A stretch of 64,000 bases of DNA from Butyribacter intestini (GCA_001414325.1 LLKB01000001.1:1121699-1185698), one strand, 5' to 3'. Counted from the stretch's first letter, positions 51,238 to 60,909 are shown. The notes: generated from the sequence alone by a model not told the origin. Numbers and translations are program-made.

Positions 51238-52821
51238 CTATACACCTATATAATCAAACATATCAAACTGCACCGCATTCCTACAGTCTTTTCCATCACC
51301 GCTTGCATAAAGTGCAATATAATTTCCCGTAAACCTTCCTCCAACTTCCGTTGTGAGATAATCAGCTTCACCCTCTCCTGCTTCAAGCCACTCTCCATTC
51401 TCCTTATAGCTAAAGCAGTAAATATTTTCTCCGTTTTCACCCTTTAACGCTTCAAGTCTCATGTAAATACTGTCATCGGCGAGTCTTGATATTCTGTCCT
51501 CTCTGATAAGCGAACCTATCCTTCTTCTGAACATAAGCCATCTTTCTCCATCAAGTACAGATGTAAAAAGTTCATAGTGATGTTTGTTATTCATATATAT
51601 TGTAAAACCTGCTTCGCTGCCATCCTCCATATTGGCAAAATCAATATGTGTTTCTGCCATGAACTCGTGATGCTTTTGCCTGTAACCGACCCATGCAATT
51701 TCACCACTTGAGATTATCGGCTCTTTTGTTCCGTATAATAAAAGACCTTTTGTCTTATCCAATGCCGCATATTTAGATGTCGTGTTATAGATAAAATTCC
51801 AATCTTTTTTCAATGCATCACCATCAAATTCATCATGAAAATGTTTTCCCTCATCAGTCTGAGATTTCTGCATTACTCCTTCATGCAGTTTTCTGTCAGA
51901 TGATATTCTCTCATCAAGCAGACCATTTCTTCCTATAACAGGCCAATCCTTATCATCCCACTCTACAGGCACAAGAAATGTTTCTCTCCCAAGATTGTGT
52001 TTAAACGGATATGTGATAGGACGGTTTGCAAGACACACTCCCCACCAATCACCGTATTGGTCACAGACTATATCCATATGACCTGTTCCTTTTATTGGAA
52101 GTGATGTAGACCTATTACTAAAAACCGGATTTCTCGGACACGACTCATATTCTCCCCATATATTTCTGCTTCTTGCTACTGTTATCATATGGCAAAATTC
52201 CGTACCGCCCTCCGATATAAGCAAATAATACCAGCCATTTATCTTATAAAGATGCGGTCCTTCAGGGTCATTCCCGCCTGTACCATACCATATAAATTTT
52301 TTCTCGGAAACCGTTTTGCATGAAATATCAACAACTTTTCCATTTTCATCATACTTATATGAAAATTCAAGCTCGCTCATAAAAATCCCATTATCAAATG
52401 CTCCCGTATAATATACCTTTCCGTCATCGTCAAAGAAAAGTGAAGAGTCTATTCCCGGTAAATCGATAAAAACCGGGTCCGACCATTCACCGTACGAATC
52501 ATCAGTCCATACGATAAAATTTCCATCGTCCTTACTGCCATATGTAACATTTGTTGAGATAACATAAAAAATACCGTCATGGTATCTTATTGTCGGTGCA
52601 TATATGCCAACGCAGTTTTGCACTCCCTGTCTCAATGCAAGTTGTCCGGGTCTTGATATACAGTGACCTGTCTGCTCCCAGTTTATCAAATCTTTGCTGT
52701 GGAATACCGGAATCCCCGGAAAATACTCAAACGAACTGTTCACAAGATAGAAATCATCACCCACTCTGCATATACTTGGGTCAGGATAAAACCCTGAAAT
52801 TATCGGATTTACATACTCCAT
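51238..52821 (-). CDS. Glycoside hydrolase family 43 (beta-xylosidase/arabinofuranosidase-like)
   Basis: It probably releases xylose or arabinose from plant oligosaccharides. About 527 residues, no signal peptide, so intracellular. The N-terminal five-bladed propeller shows MEYVNPIISGFYPDPSICRV (catalytic base Asp), LPGIDSSLFFDDDGKVYYTG (pKa-modulating Asp) and GTGGNDPEGPHLYK (catalytic Glu). A C-terminal beta-sandwich (about 330-525) is the GH43_C2/DUF1349-type domain. The start at 52821 follows GAGG; a longer frame has no better site. A motif copy lies in its leader. Confidence 0.93.
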   Translation of the reverse strand: MEYVNPIISGFYPDPSICRVGDDFYLVNSSFEYFPGIPVFHSKDLINWEQTGHCISRPGQLALRQGVQNCVGIYAPTIRYHDGIFYVISTNVTYGSKDDGNFIVWTDDSYGEWSDPVFIDLPGIDSSLFFDDDGKVYYTGAFDNGIFMSELEFSYKYDENGKVVDISCKTVSEKKFIWYGTGGNDPEGPHLYKINGWYYLLISEGGTEFCHMITVARSRNIWGEYESCPRNPVFSNRSTSLPIKGTGHMDIVCDQYGDWWGVCLANRPITYPFKHNLGRETFLVPVEWDDKDWPVIGRNGLLDERISSDRKLHEGVMQKSQTDEGKHFHDEFDGDALKKDWNFIYNTTSKYAALDKTKGLLLYGTKEPIISSGEIAWVGYRQKHHEFMAETHIDFANMEDGSEAGFTIYMNNKHHYELFTSVLDGERWLMFRRRIGSLIREDRISRLADDSIYMRLEALKGENGENIYCFSYKENGEWLEAGEGEADYLTTEVGGRFTGNYIALYASGDGKDCRNAVQFDMFDYIGV

Positions 52822-52974
52822 ATCTTTTTCCTCACTTCCTTTAATATATACTCCCGGCACTTTCTCAAAACAAAAAATTCCGAGAGCACATTAAGTTTTT
52901 ATATTTATTTACAAATAAAGCAGCCATGATAAACTCCTGCAAACACCTATAATCCTACTGACGGTGCTTTATGT

Positions 52975-53019
52975 GTCAAGCGGATATTAGTAATCCTCTC
53001 TGCTGCCTGCTCATAGCAT
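52975..53019 (-). repeat. Leader motif, copy upstream of the GH43 gene
   Basis: Minus strand: ATGCTATGAGCAGGCAGCAG then GAGGATTACTAATATCCGC and TTGAC. Oriented with the GH43 gene, about 155 bases before its start. Confidence 0.7.
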
Positions 53020-53307
53020 AACAAAATAAATTTTCTCACATTTTTAATATTTATACAACACATACTTTCAGCCACATATTACATTATACTTTCAGCTATG
53101 TTCTTTGATATACTCCTCACTGTATATCAAAGCATTTTAGTTTCTCTGTATATTCAAATTGCACTTTCTATATATACTGTATCATACTTTTTACATGGCA
53201 CATTCTGCCTTATATGTTATCGTTCACATCTGTAATTCGACATCAGCGATTACTTGCTTGAATTTATTTTTCCGTCATGGTAAAATCATATAGTATAATA
53301 TTGATTT

Positions 53308-53356
53308 GTGTTATGATCAAATAGTAGAGCGGATTGTGAACATCCACTTGAATAAT
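53308..53356 (+). repeat. Leader motif, copy upstream of arcC
   Basis: Plus strand: GTGTTATGATCAAATAGTAG then GCGGATTGTGAACATCC and ACTTGA. It is inverted relative to the other copies but oriented with its own gene, arcC, 40 bases downstream. Confidence 0.7.
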
Positions 53357-53396
53357 AAAAAATATTAAAAATAAATACAAGATTGGAGACTTTATT

Positions 53397-54329
53397 ATGG
53401 GAAAAAAAATTGTTGTAGCACTCGGACACAGTGCACTTGGAAAAACATTTCCGGAACAGAAAGAAGCAGTTAAAAACGCTGCATCAGCTATAGCTGATCT
53501 TGTGGAAGCAAAATATGATATAGTCATTACTCACAGCAACGGTACCCAGGTCGGTATGATACATTCTGCAATGAGAGAGTACAGCCGTCTTGAGCCTACA
53601 AACACTGTCGCTCCTATGTCTATATGCAGTGCCATGAGTCAGGGGTACATAGGTTATGACCTCCAGAATGAAATAAGAACAGAACTTTTAAACAGAGGCA
53701 TCTACAAGCCGGTGTCTACAATTATCACACAGGTAAGAGTTGATCCTTTTGACACTGCTTTTTCATATCCTACTAAAGAAATCGGAAGATACATGACAGC
53801 AGAGGAGGCAAAAGCAGAGGAAGAAAAAGGAAACCATGTCGTAGAAATAGAAGGCAAAGGTTTCAGGCGAATCATTGCCGCTCCACGCCCAATGGAGATT
53901 TATGAGATAGATGCCATAAAAACACTTGTCGATGCCGGTCAGATAGTTATCGCAGCAGGCGGCGGCGGTATTCCTGTTTTACAGCAGGGAACAAGACTTA
54001 AAGGTGCAAGTGCCGTTATAGAAAAGGATGTTACAAGTGCTTGTCTCGCCGAAGAACTCGGTGCAGAAGTTCTTCTTCTTCTCACAGGAGTTGAAAAAGT
54101 TGCCCTCAACTTTGGTACAGACAAAGAACAGGCTCTCGACACAATGTCAGTAGATGATGCGACAAAATATATCGCTGACAAGCAGTTCAACGAGGGCGGA
54201 ATGCTTCCAAAAGTTGAAGCCGCTGTTTCATTTGCGTCTTCATCAAAAGAACACAAAGCAATCATCACAAGTATTGATACGGCTCTTGAGGGAATCTCAG
54301 GCAAGACAGGTACTGTTATCACCTGCTAA
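53397..54329 (+). CDS. arcC: Carbamate kinase
   Basis: It transfers phosphate between carbamoyl phosphate and ADP to give ATP, as in citrulline, agmatine or allantoin fermentation. 310 residues: IVVALGHSALGKTFPEQKEA, VITHSNGTQVGM, FSYPTKEIGRYM, RRIIAAPRPMEIYE, IAAGGGGIPVLQ and the C-terminal GMLPKVEAAVSFAS. The family usually has GGNA at the N-terminus; here the motif reads ALGHSALG, His replacing the Gly-Asn. It stands alone without arcA/arcB. The start has TTGGAGAC. Confidence 0.93.
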   Translation: MGKKIVVALGHSALGKTFPEQKEAVKNAASAIADLVEAKYDIVITHSNGTQVGMIHSAMREYSRLEPTNTVAPMSICSAMSQGYIGYDLQNEIRTELLNRGIYKPVSTIITQVRVDPFDTAFSYPTKEIGRYMTAEEAKAEEEKGNHVVEIEGKGFRRIIAAPRPMEIYEIDAIKTLVDAGQIVIAAGGGGIPVLQQGTRLKGASAVIEKDVTSACLAEELGAEVLLLLTGVEKVALNFGTDKEQALDTMSVDDATKYIADKQFNEGGMLPKVEAAVSFASSSKEHKAIITSIDTALEGISGKTGTVITC

Positions 54330-54353
54330 GGGTCACACAGCATATAAACAAAA

Positions 54354-54390
54354 ACACCATATATTCATTTTTCCTATGAATATATGGTGT
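54354..54390 (+). terminator. Intrinsic terminator of arcC
   Basis: ACACCATATATTCAT and ATGAATATATGGTGT are exact complements with a 7-base loop, followed by TTTATTTTTATTTT on the plus strand. Confidence 0.88.
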
Positions 54391-54404
54391 TTTATTTTTA
54401 TTTT

Positions 54405-54444
54405 ATGATGTTGGGGTCAAAAGGTATTTTGCCCCTGGCATCAT
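54405..54444. repeat. 40-bp hairpin element, copy 2
   Basis: ATGATG-N7-CAAAA-N4-TTTTG-N7-CATCAT with GGGG/CCCC pairing in addition. It ends one base before the alaS stop codon region. Same architecture as 50807-50846. Confidence 0.65.
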
Positions 54445-54445
54445 T

Positions 54446-57097
54446 TTATAACTGACTCTCTACAACCTCATATACTTTTTCGATTGCTGCCGATATTCCA
54501 TCAGGATTTTTTCCACCTGCCTGAGCCATGTTTGGACGACCGCCGCCGCCACCTCCGACGAGTGCTGCGATTCCCTTGATAAGATTTCCTGCGTGTGCAC
54601 CTTTCTTAATGGCATCATCTGTTGCCATAGCAAGGAGTGTGACTTTTCCGTCAACTGCCGATGCAAGGACTACCACACCGCTTCCAATCTTTTCTTTCAT
54701 CTGGTCACCGAGATTCCTAAGACCGTTCATGTCTACATCAGGTACAGCCATTGCAAGGACTTTAATGCCCTTTACTTCTTTTATCTGACTGTCAACATCA
54801 CCTACTGCATCATTTGCAAGCTTTGCTTTGAGTTTTTCATTCTCGCTCGAAAGTTCCTTTATCTCATCGTGCATTGCATTTATTTTATTCACGAGTTTTG
54901 ACGGCTCTGCCTTTGCTGCCTTTGCTGCCTCGTTAAGCTGTTTTTCAATTTCAGCATAATATTTCATAAGTCCGTCACCGGTAAGTGCTTCAATACGGCG
55001 TGTTCCTGCCGCAACACCACTCTCAGACACAATCTTAAAGTATCCGATAACTCCTGTATTTGAAACATGAGTACCACCACAAAGCTCTGTGCTGAAATCA
55101 CCCATCTTTACAACACGGACTTTCTCACCGTATTTCTCTCCAAAGAGTGCCATCGCACCTGTCTTTTTAGCTTCATCAAGCGACATAACTTCCGTAACTA
55201 CAGGAAGATTTGCTGCTACCTGCTCATTTACGATAGCTTCAACTTTCTCTATCTCCTCAGGAGTCATAGCTGAAAAATGCGTAAAGTCAAATCTGAGTCT
55301 GTTTGCATCATTATATGAACCTGCCTGCTCTACATGAGAACCTAAAACCTTACGAAGTGCTTCCTGTAAAAGATGTGTAGCACTGTGGTTTTTGCAGGTT
55401 GCCGCACGATTTACGGCATCAACTTTAAGTGTAACGGTATCTCCATCTTTAAACATTCCCTTAACTACTTCACCTATATGGGCTACTTTTCCACCAAGAA
55501 GTTTAACTGTATCTTTTACCTTAAATTCACTGTCAGCACATACGATAGTTCCTATATCAGCCTGCTGACCACCCATTGTTGCATAAAATGGTGTCTTGTC
55601 AACAATGATAGTTCCTTTCTGACCGTCTGTTAAAGCTGCGACTACATCGCTATCCGTTGTAAGTGCAATAACTTTTGCGTCAGCTTCAAGTCTGTCATAT
55701 CCAATAAACTCTGTTGTAAGTGCCGGATCAAGCTGCTGGTAAACAGTTTCCTCTGCTCCCATATAGTTTGTTGTCTTTCTTGCACTGCGGGCTTTCTGCT
55801 TCTGTTCTTCCATAGCAGCCTCAAACCCTTTTTCATCAACCGTATATCCTTTTTCTTCGAGAATTTCAGTTGTGAGATCTACAGGGAATCCGTAAGTGTC
55901 ATACAATTTAAATGCATCTTCGCCTGCAAGCTCTTTCTTTCCTGACTTTGCCAGTTCCTCCTGCATCTGATTAAGAATATTTAATCCCTGGTCTATAGTC
56001 TTATCAAATTTGTTTTCTTCCTGCGAAAGAACATTTAATATAAATTCTTTCTTTTCCTCAAGTTCAGGATAACCGTCTTTCGACTCATTTATAACAGTCT
56101 TTGCAAGCTCTGCCATGAACTGCTTATTTATACCGAGCATACGACCGTGGCGAACCGCTCTTCTTATAAGACGACGGAGGACATAACCTCGTCCCTCATT
56201 TGACGGCATGATTCCATCTGAAACCATAAATGTCGATGAACGGATATGGTCTGTAATAAGTCTTATTGAAACATCTTGTGCTTCATCTTTCTGGTATGTC
56301 GTTCCTGCCATCTCACATATTTTATCTCTGATAGCTTTCATAGTATCTACATCAAATACAGAATCAACATCCTGTACTACAACAGCAAGACGCTCAAGTC
56401 CCATACCTGTATCTATGTTCTTATTTTCAAGTTCTTCATATCCACCATGTCCGTCACCATTAAACTGTGTAAATACATTGTTCCATACTTCCATGAAACG
56501 GTCACAGTCACAACCTACCTTACAATCAGGTTTTCCACAGCCATATTTCTCTCCTCTGTCATAATAAATCTCTGAACATGGACCACAAGGACCTGCACCA
56601 TGCTCCCAGAAGTTGTCACACTCGCCGTTTTCATCACGGTAAAAGCGTGTAATCCTATCCCCCGGAACACCTATCTCTTTTGTCCAGATAGCATATGCCT
56701 CATCGTCCTCGCCATAGATTGACGGATAAAGTCTGTCAGGCTCCATCCCAATAACTTTTGTCAAAAACTCCCATGACCATGCGATAGCTTCATGCTTGAA
56801 GTAATCACCGAAAGAGAAATTTCCGAGCATTTCAAAAAATGTAAGGTGGCGTGCCGTCTTTCCTACATTTTCAATATCACCCGTGCGGACACATTTCTGG
56901 CAAGTTGTAACTCGTCTTCTCGGCGGTATCTCCTGACCTGTGAAATATGGCTTAAGTGGTGCCATACCTGCATTTATAAGTAATAAACTGTTATCATTGT
57001 GTGGAACGAGAGAAAAGCTTTTCATTGCAAGATGACCTTTGCTCTCGAAGAACTCTAAGTACATTCTACGAAGTTCATTAACACCGTATTTTTTCAT
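54446..57097 (-). CDS. alaS: Alanyl-tRNA synthetase
   Basis: It charges and edits tRNA-Ala. 883 residues, full length. Starts MKKYGVNELRRMYLEFFESK; motif 2 region VRTGDIENVGKTARHLTFFE; editing-domain zinc motif HSATHLLQEAL and CGGTHVSNTG; C-terminal DHHA1 domain with VGGGGGGRPNMAQAGGKNP. GGAGGAA lies upstream. It is transcribed from a consensus promoter (57310-57338) with a leader of about 205 bases that includes a motif copy. Confidence 0.97.
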   Translation of the reverse strand: MKKYGVNELRRMYLEFFESKGHLAMKSFSLVPHNDNSLLLINAGMAPLKPYFTGQEIPPRRRVTTCQKCVRTGDIENVGKTARHLTFFEMLGNFSFGDYFKHEAIAWSWEFLTKVIGMEPDRLYPSIYGEDDEAYAIWTKEIGVPGDRITRFYRDENGECDNFWEHGAGPCGPCSEIYYDRGEKYGCGKPDCKVGCDCDRFMEVWNNVFTQFNGDGHGGYEELENKNIDTGMGLERLAVVVQDVDSVFDVDTMKAIRDKICEMAGTTYQKDEAQDVSIRLITDHIRSSTFMVSDGIMPSNEGRGYVLRRLIRRAVRHGRMLGINKQFMAELAKTVINESKDGYPELEEKKEFILNVLSQEENKFDKTIDQGLNILNQMQEELAKSGKKELAGEDAFKLYDTYGFPVDLTTEILEEKGYTVDEKGFEAAMEEQKQKARSARKTTNYMGAEETVYQQLDPALTTEFIGYDRLEADAKVIALTTDSDVVAALTDGQKGTIIVDKTPFYATMGGQQADIGTIVCADSEFKVKDTVKLLGGKVAHIGEVVKGMFKDGDTVTLKVDAVNRAATCKNHSATHLLQEALRKVLGSHVEQAGSYNDANRLRFDFTHFSAMTPEEIEKVEAIVNEQVAANLPVVTEVMSLDEAKKTGAMALFGEKYGEKVRVVKMGDFSTELCGGTHVSNTGVIGYFKIVSESGVAAGTRRIEALTGDGLMKYYAEIEKQLNEAAKAAKAEPSKLVNKINAMHDEIKELSSENEKLKAKLANDAVGDVDSQIKEVKGIKVLAMAVPDVDMNGLRNLGDQMKEKIGSGVVVLASAVDGKVTLLAMATDDAIKKGAHAGNLIKGIAALVGGGGGGRPNMAQAGGKNPDGISAAIEKVYEVVESQL

Positions 57098-57169
57098 GAT
57101 TATATTCCTCCAGCTAAAATTGGGACATTTACCATCCCTCTATTTCCATAACCTATGCCAGTCTGCATG

Positions 57170-57220
57170 AGTCACTAAGCGGATATTCTCAATCCACACC
57201 ACTGCCTGCTCATAACACTA
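57170..57220 (-). repeat. Leader motif, copy upstream of alaS
   Basis: Minus strand: GTGTTATGAGCAGGCAGTGG then GTGGATTGAGAATATCCGC and TTAGTGACT. It lies within the transcribed leader, 77 bases before alaS. Confidence 0.75.
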
Positions 57221-57309
57221 TTAGCTGCTATCGCATATAGCGTCAGAATCTTTTGCAAAACCCATATCTGTTTGCAGACCGACCATAAAAGGTTGAAGTC
57301 TAATAAATA

Positions 57310-57338
57310 ATTATAAGTTATGAAATTTAGTCTGTCAA
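57310..57338 (-). promoter_or_regulatory. Consensus sigma-70-type promoter of alaS
   Basis: -35 TTGACA (57338-57333), a 17-base spacer and -10 TATAAT (57315-57310), both hexamers perfect. It implies a leader of about 205 bases. Confidence 0.8.
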
Positions 57339-57422
57339 TAAATCATTGGTTTTATATTTTATATTTTTTACTGCCTGTTCTTTATAACTGCATTTAATCC
57401 AGACAATCATGCGGATTTTTTA

Positions 57423-59333
57423 TTATTCATAATATTGTTCTTTTGAGTCTAATAACTTAAGCTTGCCGTCATTCGTCAGTTCTTCTATTACTCTCCGTGT
57501 GTGTTTTGCTTTAAAACTTATATTTAACATCTTTTTTTCCGTAAATTGATTTTTATTATTTACATAAAAACTTTTTCTTTCATAAGCCCCCATTTTATAT
57601 TTGTCTGCCATCTTCTCATTTACATATGTCCTAAAGTTCAGCCTCTTGTCATCAGACTCCCCCTGATATGACAAATCTAATATATTTATATTTCCTTCTT
57701 CAATGTCTTTTAAGACGGCTTCATATATTTTCTCTCTTGCTTCTTCTGTTGAAGCATATGTTGTACTTTCAGAATTTCCATCACAATCCTGTACCTCTAC
57801 ATTTTGTAATTTATAGCCTCCATCTTTATACGCCTTTGAAAAAATCGCCTCATATTTTTGCTTGCTTCTGTTTGCACACTGGACTATCTTATCAGATATT
57901 GTCCCCTGACCTGTCGGAAGTTCATACGAAAATTCTCTCTTAGTTCCATTTTTTAATCTGTAGCAAAAGCTGACACCGCAGGTTGAATCTCCATCTGACT
58001 TTAATCGTTTTTCTTCTATCTCTTTATTCAATTTAACAAACTTACTTATATCATCTTTATCCGTATATAAAATATTATTTTCTGATGTAATTTCAAGTTC
58101 ACTGATATTATTTAATTTTGGAATTTTTATGCCAATAACACCTGTCACCTCCAAAACCAGAAACATTAACATTCCTCCGACAACAATCAGGAAATTTTTT
58201 TTGCTGAAACTTTTCCAGATAAAAAATGTCCTTTTTAACATCATCTCACTGACAAAATAACATATTATCACGCATATCATCATCAGCATGACAATATCCA
58301 TAAGTCTTTCAATATCATATGCACCCTCTCCGTTCATTGTATCCGCAACACCCTGCTGAAAATATATGGTCCAGCTTATAAGTGCAAAAAACATTCCTCC
58401 TGCTATCGCAAATACCGTCCTGTAAACCGGTTTTCCCCAACTAAATGCTATCATATCACCTACTGTTTCAGATTTGCGATATTTATATAACAAAAGAGCG
58501 ACAATAAAAATGATTATAGCTGCTGCAAATGCACATACAAACGGCAATATTTCTGACCATCTTATTATCTCCGATTTTAAAGAAGTGCTGTCTGACCATC
58601 TTTTCACACCAGTCCATTTAAAACCTGTTTTTCTATATAAAAAAACTATTGGACTAAGCCATGCATATCTTCCAGTCAGGATGTTTTCCATATCAACAGT
58701 TCTACCTGCATATGAAAACATCTGGTTTACCGACATGAACATCATATAAAATCCTATATAAAGTACATTTAATACACAATAAATAGAAATTGACATCATA
58801 CTATTTCCACTTACCATCACTACCATACAAGCAATGCCATAAAACAGCAGTATCATTGCAAACACTTCAAATGCCAAAAGCAGCATACTTATCGTAAGTC
58901 CGGCACAATACATCTTTCCAACTATAATATATCCGGCAAATCCTATCACATACGGTATCAGCAGCATAACAACACCTGCAATATAATGTGATATAAATAA
59001 TGTTTCCCTTTTGACCGGCAATGAATGTATCATATACATTTCTCTTGAATTGAAAGTATATTGAAATACTACTACTGCTACTACTATTGCCATTACAAAT
59101 ATAAATACCGGATTTGCCAATACTGCGGTAAATGATATCAGAGATTCTTTTATATCACTTCTTGCATTTAATGTATTGCCCGTATATTCCCGTATTATTC
59201 CATTTACACTGCTCATAAGAGGCATTATAAAGATTAGCAGAGATATAACTATCTCAACCGCCCACAATGACCAGAATTGTGTCATATCTTTTTTAAACAC
59301 AGCCTTATTAAAATAAGATATCTTTGACTTCAT
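57423..59333 (-). CDS. ABC transporter permease with a large C-terminal extracytoplasmic domain
   Basis: About 636 residues. Starts MKSKISYFNKAVFKKDMTQF; about eleven hydrophobic segments lie between about 20 and 415, followed by a soluble domain of about 220 residues (after VTGVIGIKIPKLNNISELEI). The layout matches large permeases encoded with YtrA-type GntR regulators. The ATG at 59333 with GGAGGAG overlaps the 3' end of the ATPase gene by 26 bases; the longer frame begins inside the ATPase. Substrate unknown, possibly a cell-wall or stress-related compound. Confidence 0.85.
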   Translation of the reverse strand: MKSKISYFNKAVFKKDMTQFWSLWAVEIVISLLIFIMPLMSSVNGIIREYTGNTLNARSDIKESLISFTAVLANPVFIFVMAIVVAVVVFQYTFNSREMYMIHSLPVKRETLFISHYIAGVVMLLIPYVIGFAGYIIVGKMYCAGLTISMLLLAFEVFAMILLFYGIACMVVMVSGNSMMSISIYCVLNVLYIGFYMMFMSVNQMFSYAGRTVDMENILTGRYAWLSPIVFLYRKTGFKWTGVKRWSDSTSLKSEIIRWSEILPFVCAFAAAIIIFIVALLLYKYRKSETVGDMIAFSWGKPVYRTVFAIAGGMFFALISWTIYFQQGVADTMNGEGAYDIERLMDIVMLMMICVIICYFVSEMMLKRTFFIWKSFSKKNFLIVVGGMLMFLVLEVTGVIGIKIPKLNNISELEITSENNILYTDKDDISKFVKLNKEIEEKRLKSDGDSTCGVSFCYRLKNGTKREFSYELPTGQGTISDKIVQCANRSKQKYEAIFSKAYKDGGYKLQNVEVQDCDGNSESTTYASTEEAREKIYEAVLKDIEEGNINILDLSYQGESDDKRLNFRTYVNEKMADKYKMGAYERKSFYVNNKNQFTEKKMLNISFKAKHTRRVIEELTNDGKLKLLDSKEQYYE

Positions 59334-60207
59334 AATTTTCTCCTCCCAACTCATAAATAAATATTTCCTCAAGCGTAAGCGGCAAAAGATCCATAAGTAT
59401 TGGATTTAAACCCATAAGCTTATCTTCCACTGTTTCGGAGTCTCCTTTTACAATAAGTGTATGAACCTTACCCATAACTGAATGATTTACTACATTTACA
59501 TATTTTCCAAAATCAGGAACTTCATCTGCAAACGCTATCTGAATCTTTGATACACTTCCCTGAAGTTCAGCGAGTGAACGCTCTATTATAACTTTTCCCT
59601 TATTCATAATCCCCACATAATCGCATACATCCTCAAGTTCCCTGAGGTTATGTGAAGACACAAGCACCGTCACTCCGTACTTAGTCACCTCATTTAAGAG
59701 AATGTTCCATATCTGTTTTCTCATAACCGGGTCAAGTCCGTCAACTGGCTCATCAAGCACAAGTATTTCCGGTCTCATGCTGACCGCAAGTAAAAATGCC
59801 GACTGTTTCTGCATACCTTTGGACATTCTCCTGACACGCATCTTTCTGTCAAGTGCCGGAAATCCTCCACAAAGTTTTTCATATAAATCCCTGTCAAAAT
59901 TTTTATAAATTCCCGCATAATATTTCATCATGTCATCAAGGCTCGCCTGTTTAAAATAAAATATATCATCAGGAATATATGCTATTTTCTCTTTTATAAC
60001 AGAATTTTCAAAAACATTTTCACCTGCCACATTTATACTTCCGCTGTCAGGTTCAAACACTCCCGTTATGTGTCTGATAAGTGTAGATTTTCCGGCACCG
60101 TTTGGTCCTACAAGCCCATATACCGAACCTTTTCTGACATGAAACGACGCATTATCCAGAGCTTTAAACCCCTCAAAACTTTTACATACATCTTTTCCAA
60201 CTATCAT
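59308..60207 (-). CDS. ABC transporter ATP-binding protein (YtrB-like)
   Basis: 299 residues. Walker A GPNGAGKSTLIRH near 36; signature RRMSKGMQKQSAFLLAVSM near 140, with SKGMQ replacing LSGGQ as is common in this subgroup; Walker B EILVLDEPVDGLDP; H-loop VSSHNLRE. The C-terminal 90 residues are an extension found in ABC-2 ATPases. It lies between the GntR gene and the permease gene. Start with ATGAGGT. Confidence 0.92.
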   Translation of the reverse strand: MIVGKDVCKSFEGFKALDNASFHVRKGSVYGLVGPNGAGKSTLIRHITGVFEPDSGSINVAGENVFENSVIKEKIAYIPDDIFYFKQASLDDMMKYYAGIYKNFDRDLYEKLCGGFPALDRKMRVRRMSKGMQKQSAFLLAVSMRPEILVLDEPVDGLDPVMRKQIWNILLNEVTKYGVTVLVSSHNLRELEDVCDYVGIMNKGKVIIERSLAELQGSVSKIQIAFADEVPDFGKYVNVVNHSVMGKVHTLIVKGDSETVEDKLMGLNPILMDLLPLTLEEIFIYELGGENYEVKDILF

Positions 60208-60414
60208 ATTTACCTCATTTCCGTGCTGTTTTTTGCACTACATATTATGCACACATTTCTGTTATGCAATTTTGCTGCCATACATCCCGCCTGTTGCATC
60301 TTAACTATCATCACCAAGTGACAAACAGAACTATCAGATCATTTTTTAATCCTGTTGCACTCTATCTGTTAATATTAACATCGCAAAATAACTTATAGAT
60401 AAATCTAATGATTT

Positions 60415-60777
60415 TTAAATCTTCCATGCTTTATCTATAACAGCAATCACTTCATCTTTTTGTATCCCCATAAATTTAAGCTCCTCCGAAGCATCTGCGA
60501 TTTCTTTTAAAAGCTCCTTTTTCCTCGCCGTGTTTTCTTCCGGAACACCCGCTACAAAGCAACCCTTTCCTTTCACTGTATATACATAACCTTCTGCTTC
60601 CAGCTCCCTATACGCTCTCTGTATCGTGTTTGGATTGATAGTAAGCGATGTTGCCAGTTCCCTGACTGATGGCAGCTTTTCATTATTCTGCATAATCCCT
60701 TGCACGATAAGTTTTCTTATCCCATCTTTAATCTGTTCATAAATTGGTCTTGAATCACGGTAATTTATCTGAATCAC
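60415..60777 (-). CDS. GntR-family regulator, YtrA type
   Basis: 120 residues: a winged helix at 10-75 (PIYEQIKDGIRKLIVQGIMQ, LPSVRELATSLTINPNTIQR, YRELEAEGYVYTVKGKGCFV) with only a short C-terminal helix pair, as in the YtrA subfamily, which controls ABC operons. The start codon is GTG with GGGAGGTGAG upstream. Its promoter (60942-60970) has a 31-base perfect palindrome just downstream of -10, a likely autoregulatory operator. The ABC genes follow. Confidence 0.92.
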   Translation of the reverse strand: MIQINYRDSRPIYEQIKDGIRKLIVQGIMQNNEKLPSVRELATSLTINPNTIQRAYRELEAEGYVYTVKGKGCFVAGVPEENTARKKELLKEIADASEELKFMGIQKDEVIAVIDKAWKI

Positions 60778-60909
60778 TTTCTCTCACCTCCCGTCATATA
60801 CGCTTCTAACGCTTATTTGCAGCCTATGTTCATCCCGCAAAACATTTGCCTGCAGCCATATCCCCAATCCTTCCTGATAACAAAGTCTCCCACAACCGTA
60901 TTATCATTA

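Larger units (their letters stand above)
52861..53396. other. Divergent intergenic region between the GH43 gene and arcC
   Basis: It holds two leader-motif copies (52975-53019 minus, 53308-53356 plus) and an inverted repeat CTTTGATATAC (53103-53113)/GTATATCAAAG (53122-53132), possibly an operator for either gene. No gene is seen. Confidence 0.5.
57098..57422. other. alaS leader region
   Basis: From the permease stop to alaS: a weak AATCC/GGATT hairpin (57397-57418), the alaS promoter, the leader motif (57170-57220) and, close to alaS, GGGATGGTAAATGTCCC (minus strand), a small hairpin before the ribosome binding site. No gene is seen. Confidence 0.5.

Noticed and set aside
57098-57310. A possible T-box riboswitch in the alaS leader (GGGATGGTAAATGTCCC near the start resembles the AGGGTGG box).
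   Set aside because: The remaining T-box consensus and a terminator with a T-tract are missing, and the leader is instead occupied by the repeated motif at 57170-57220.
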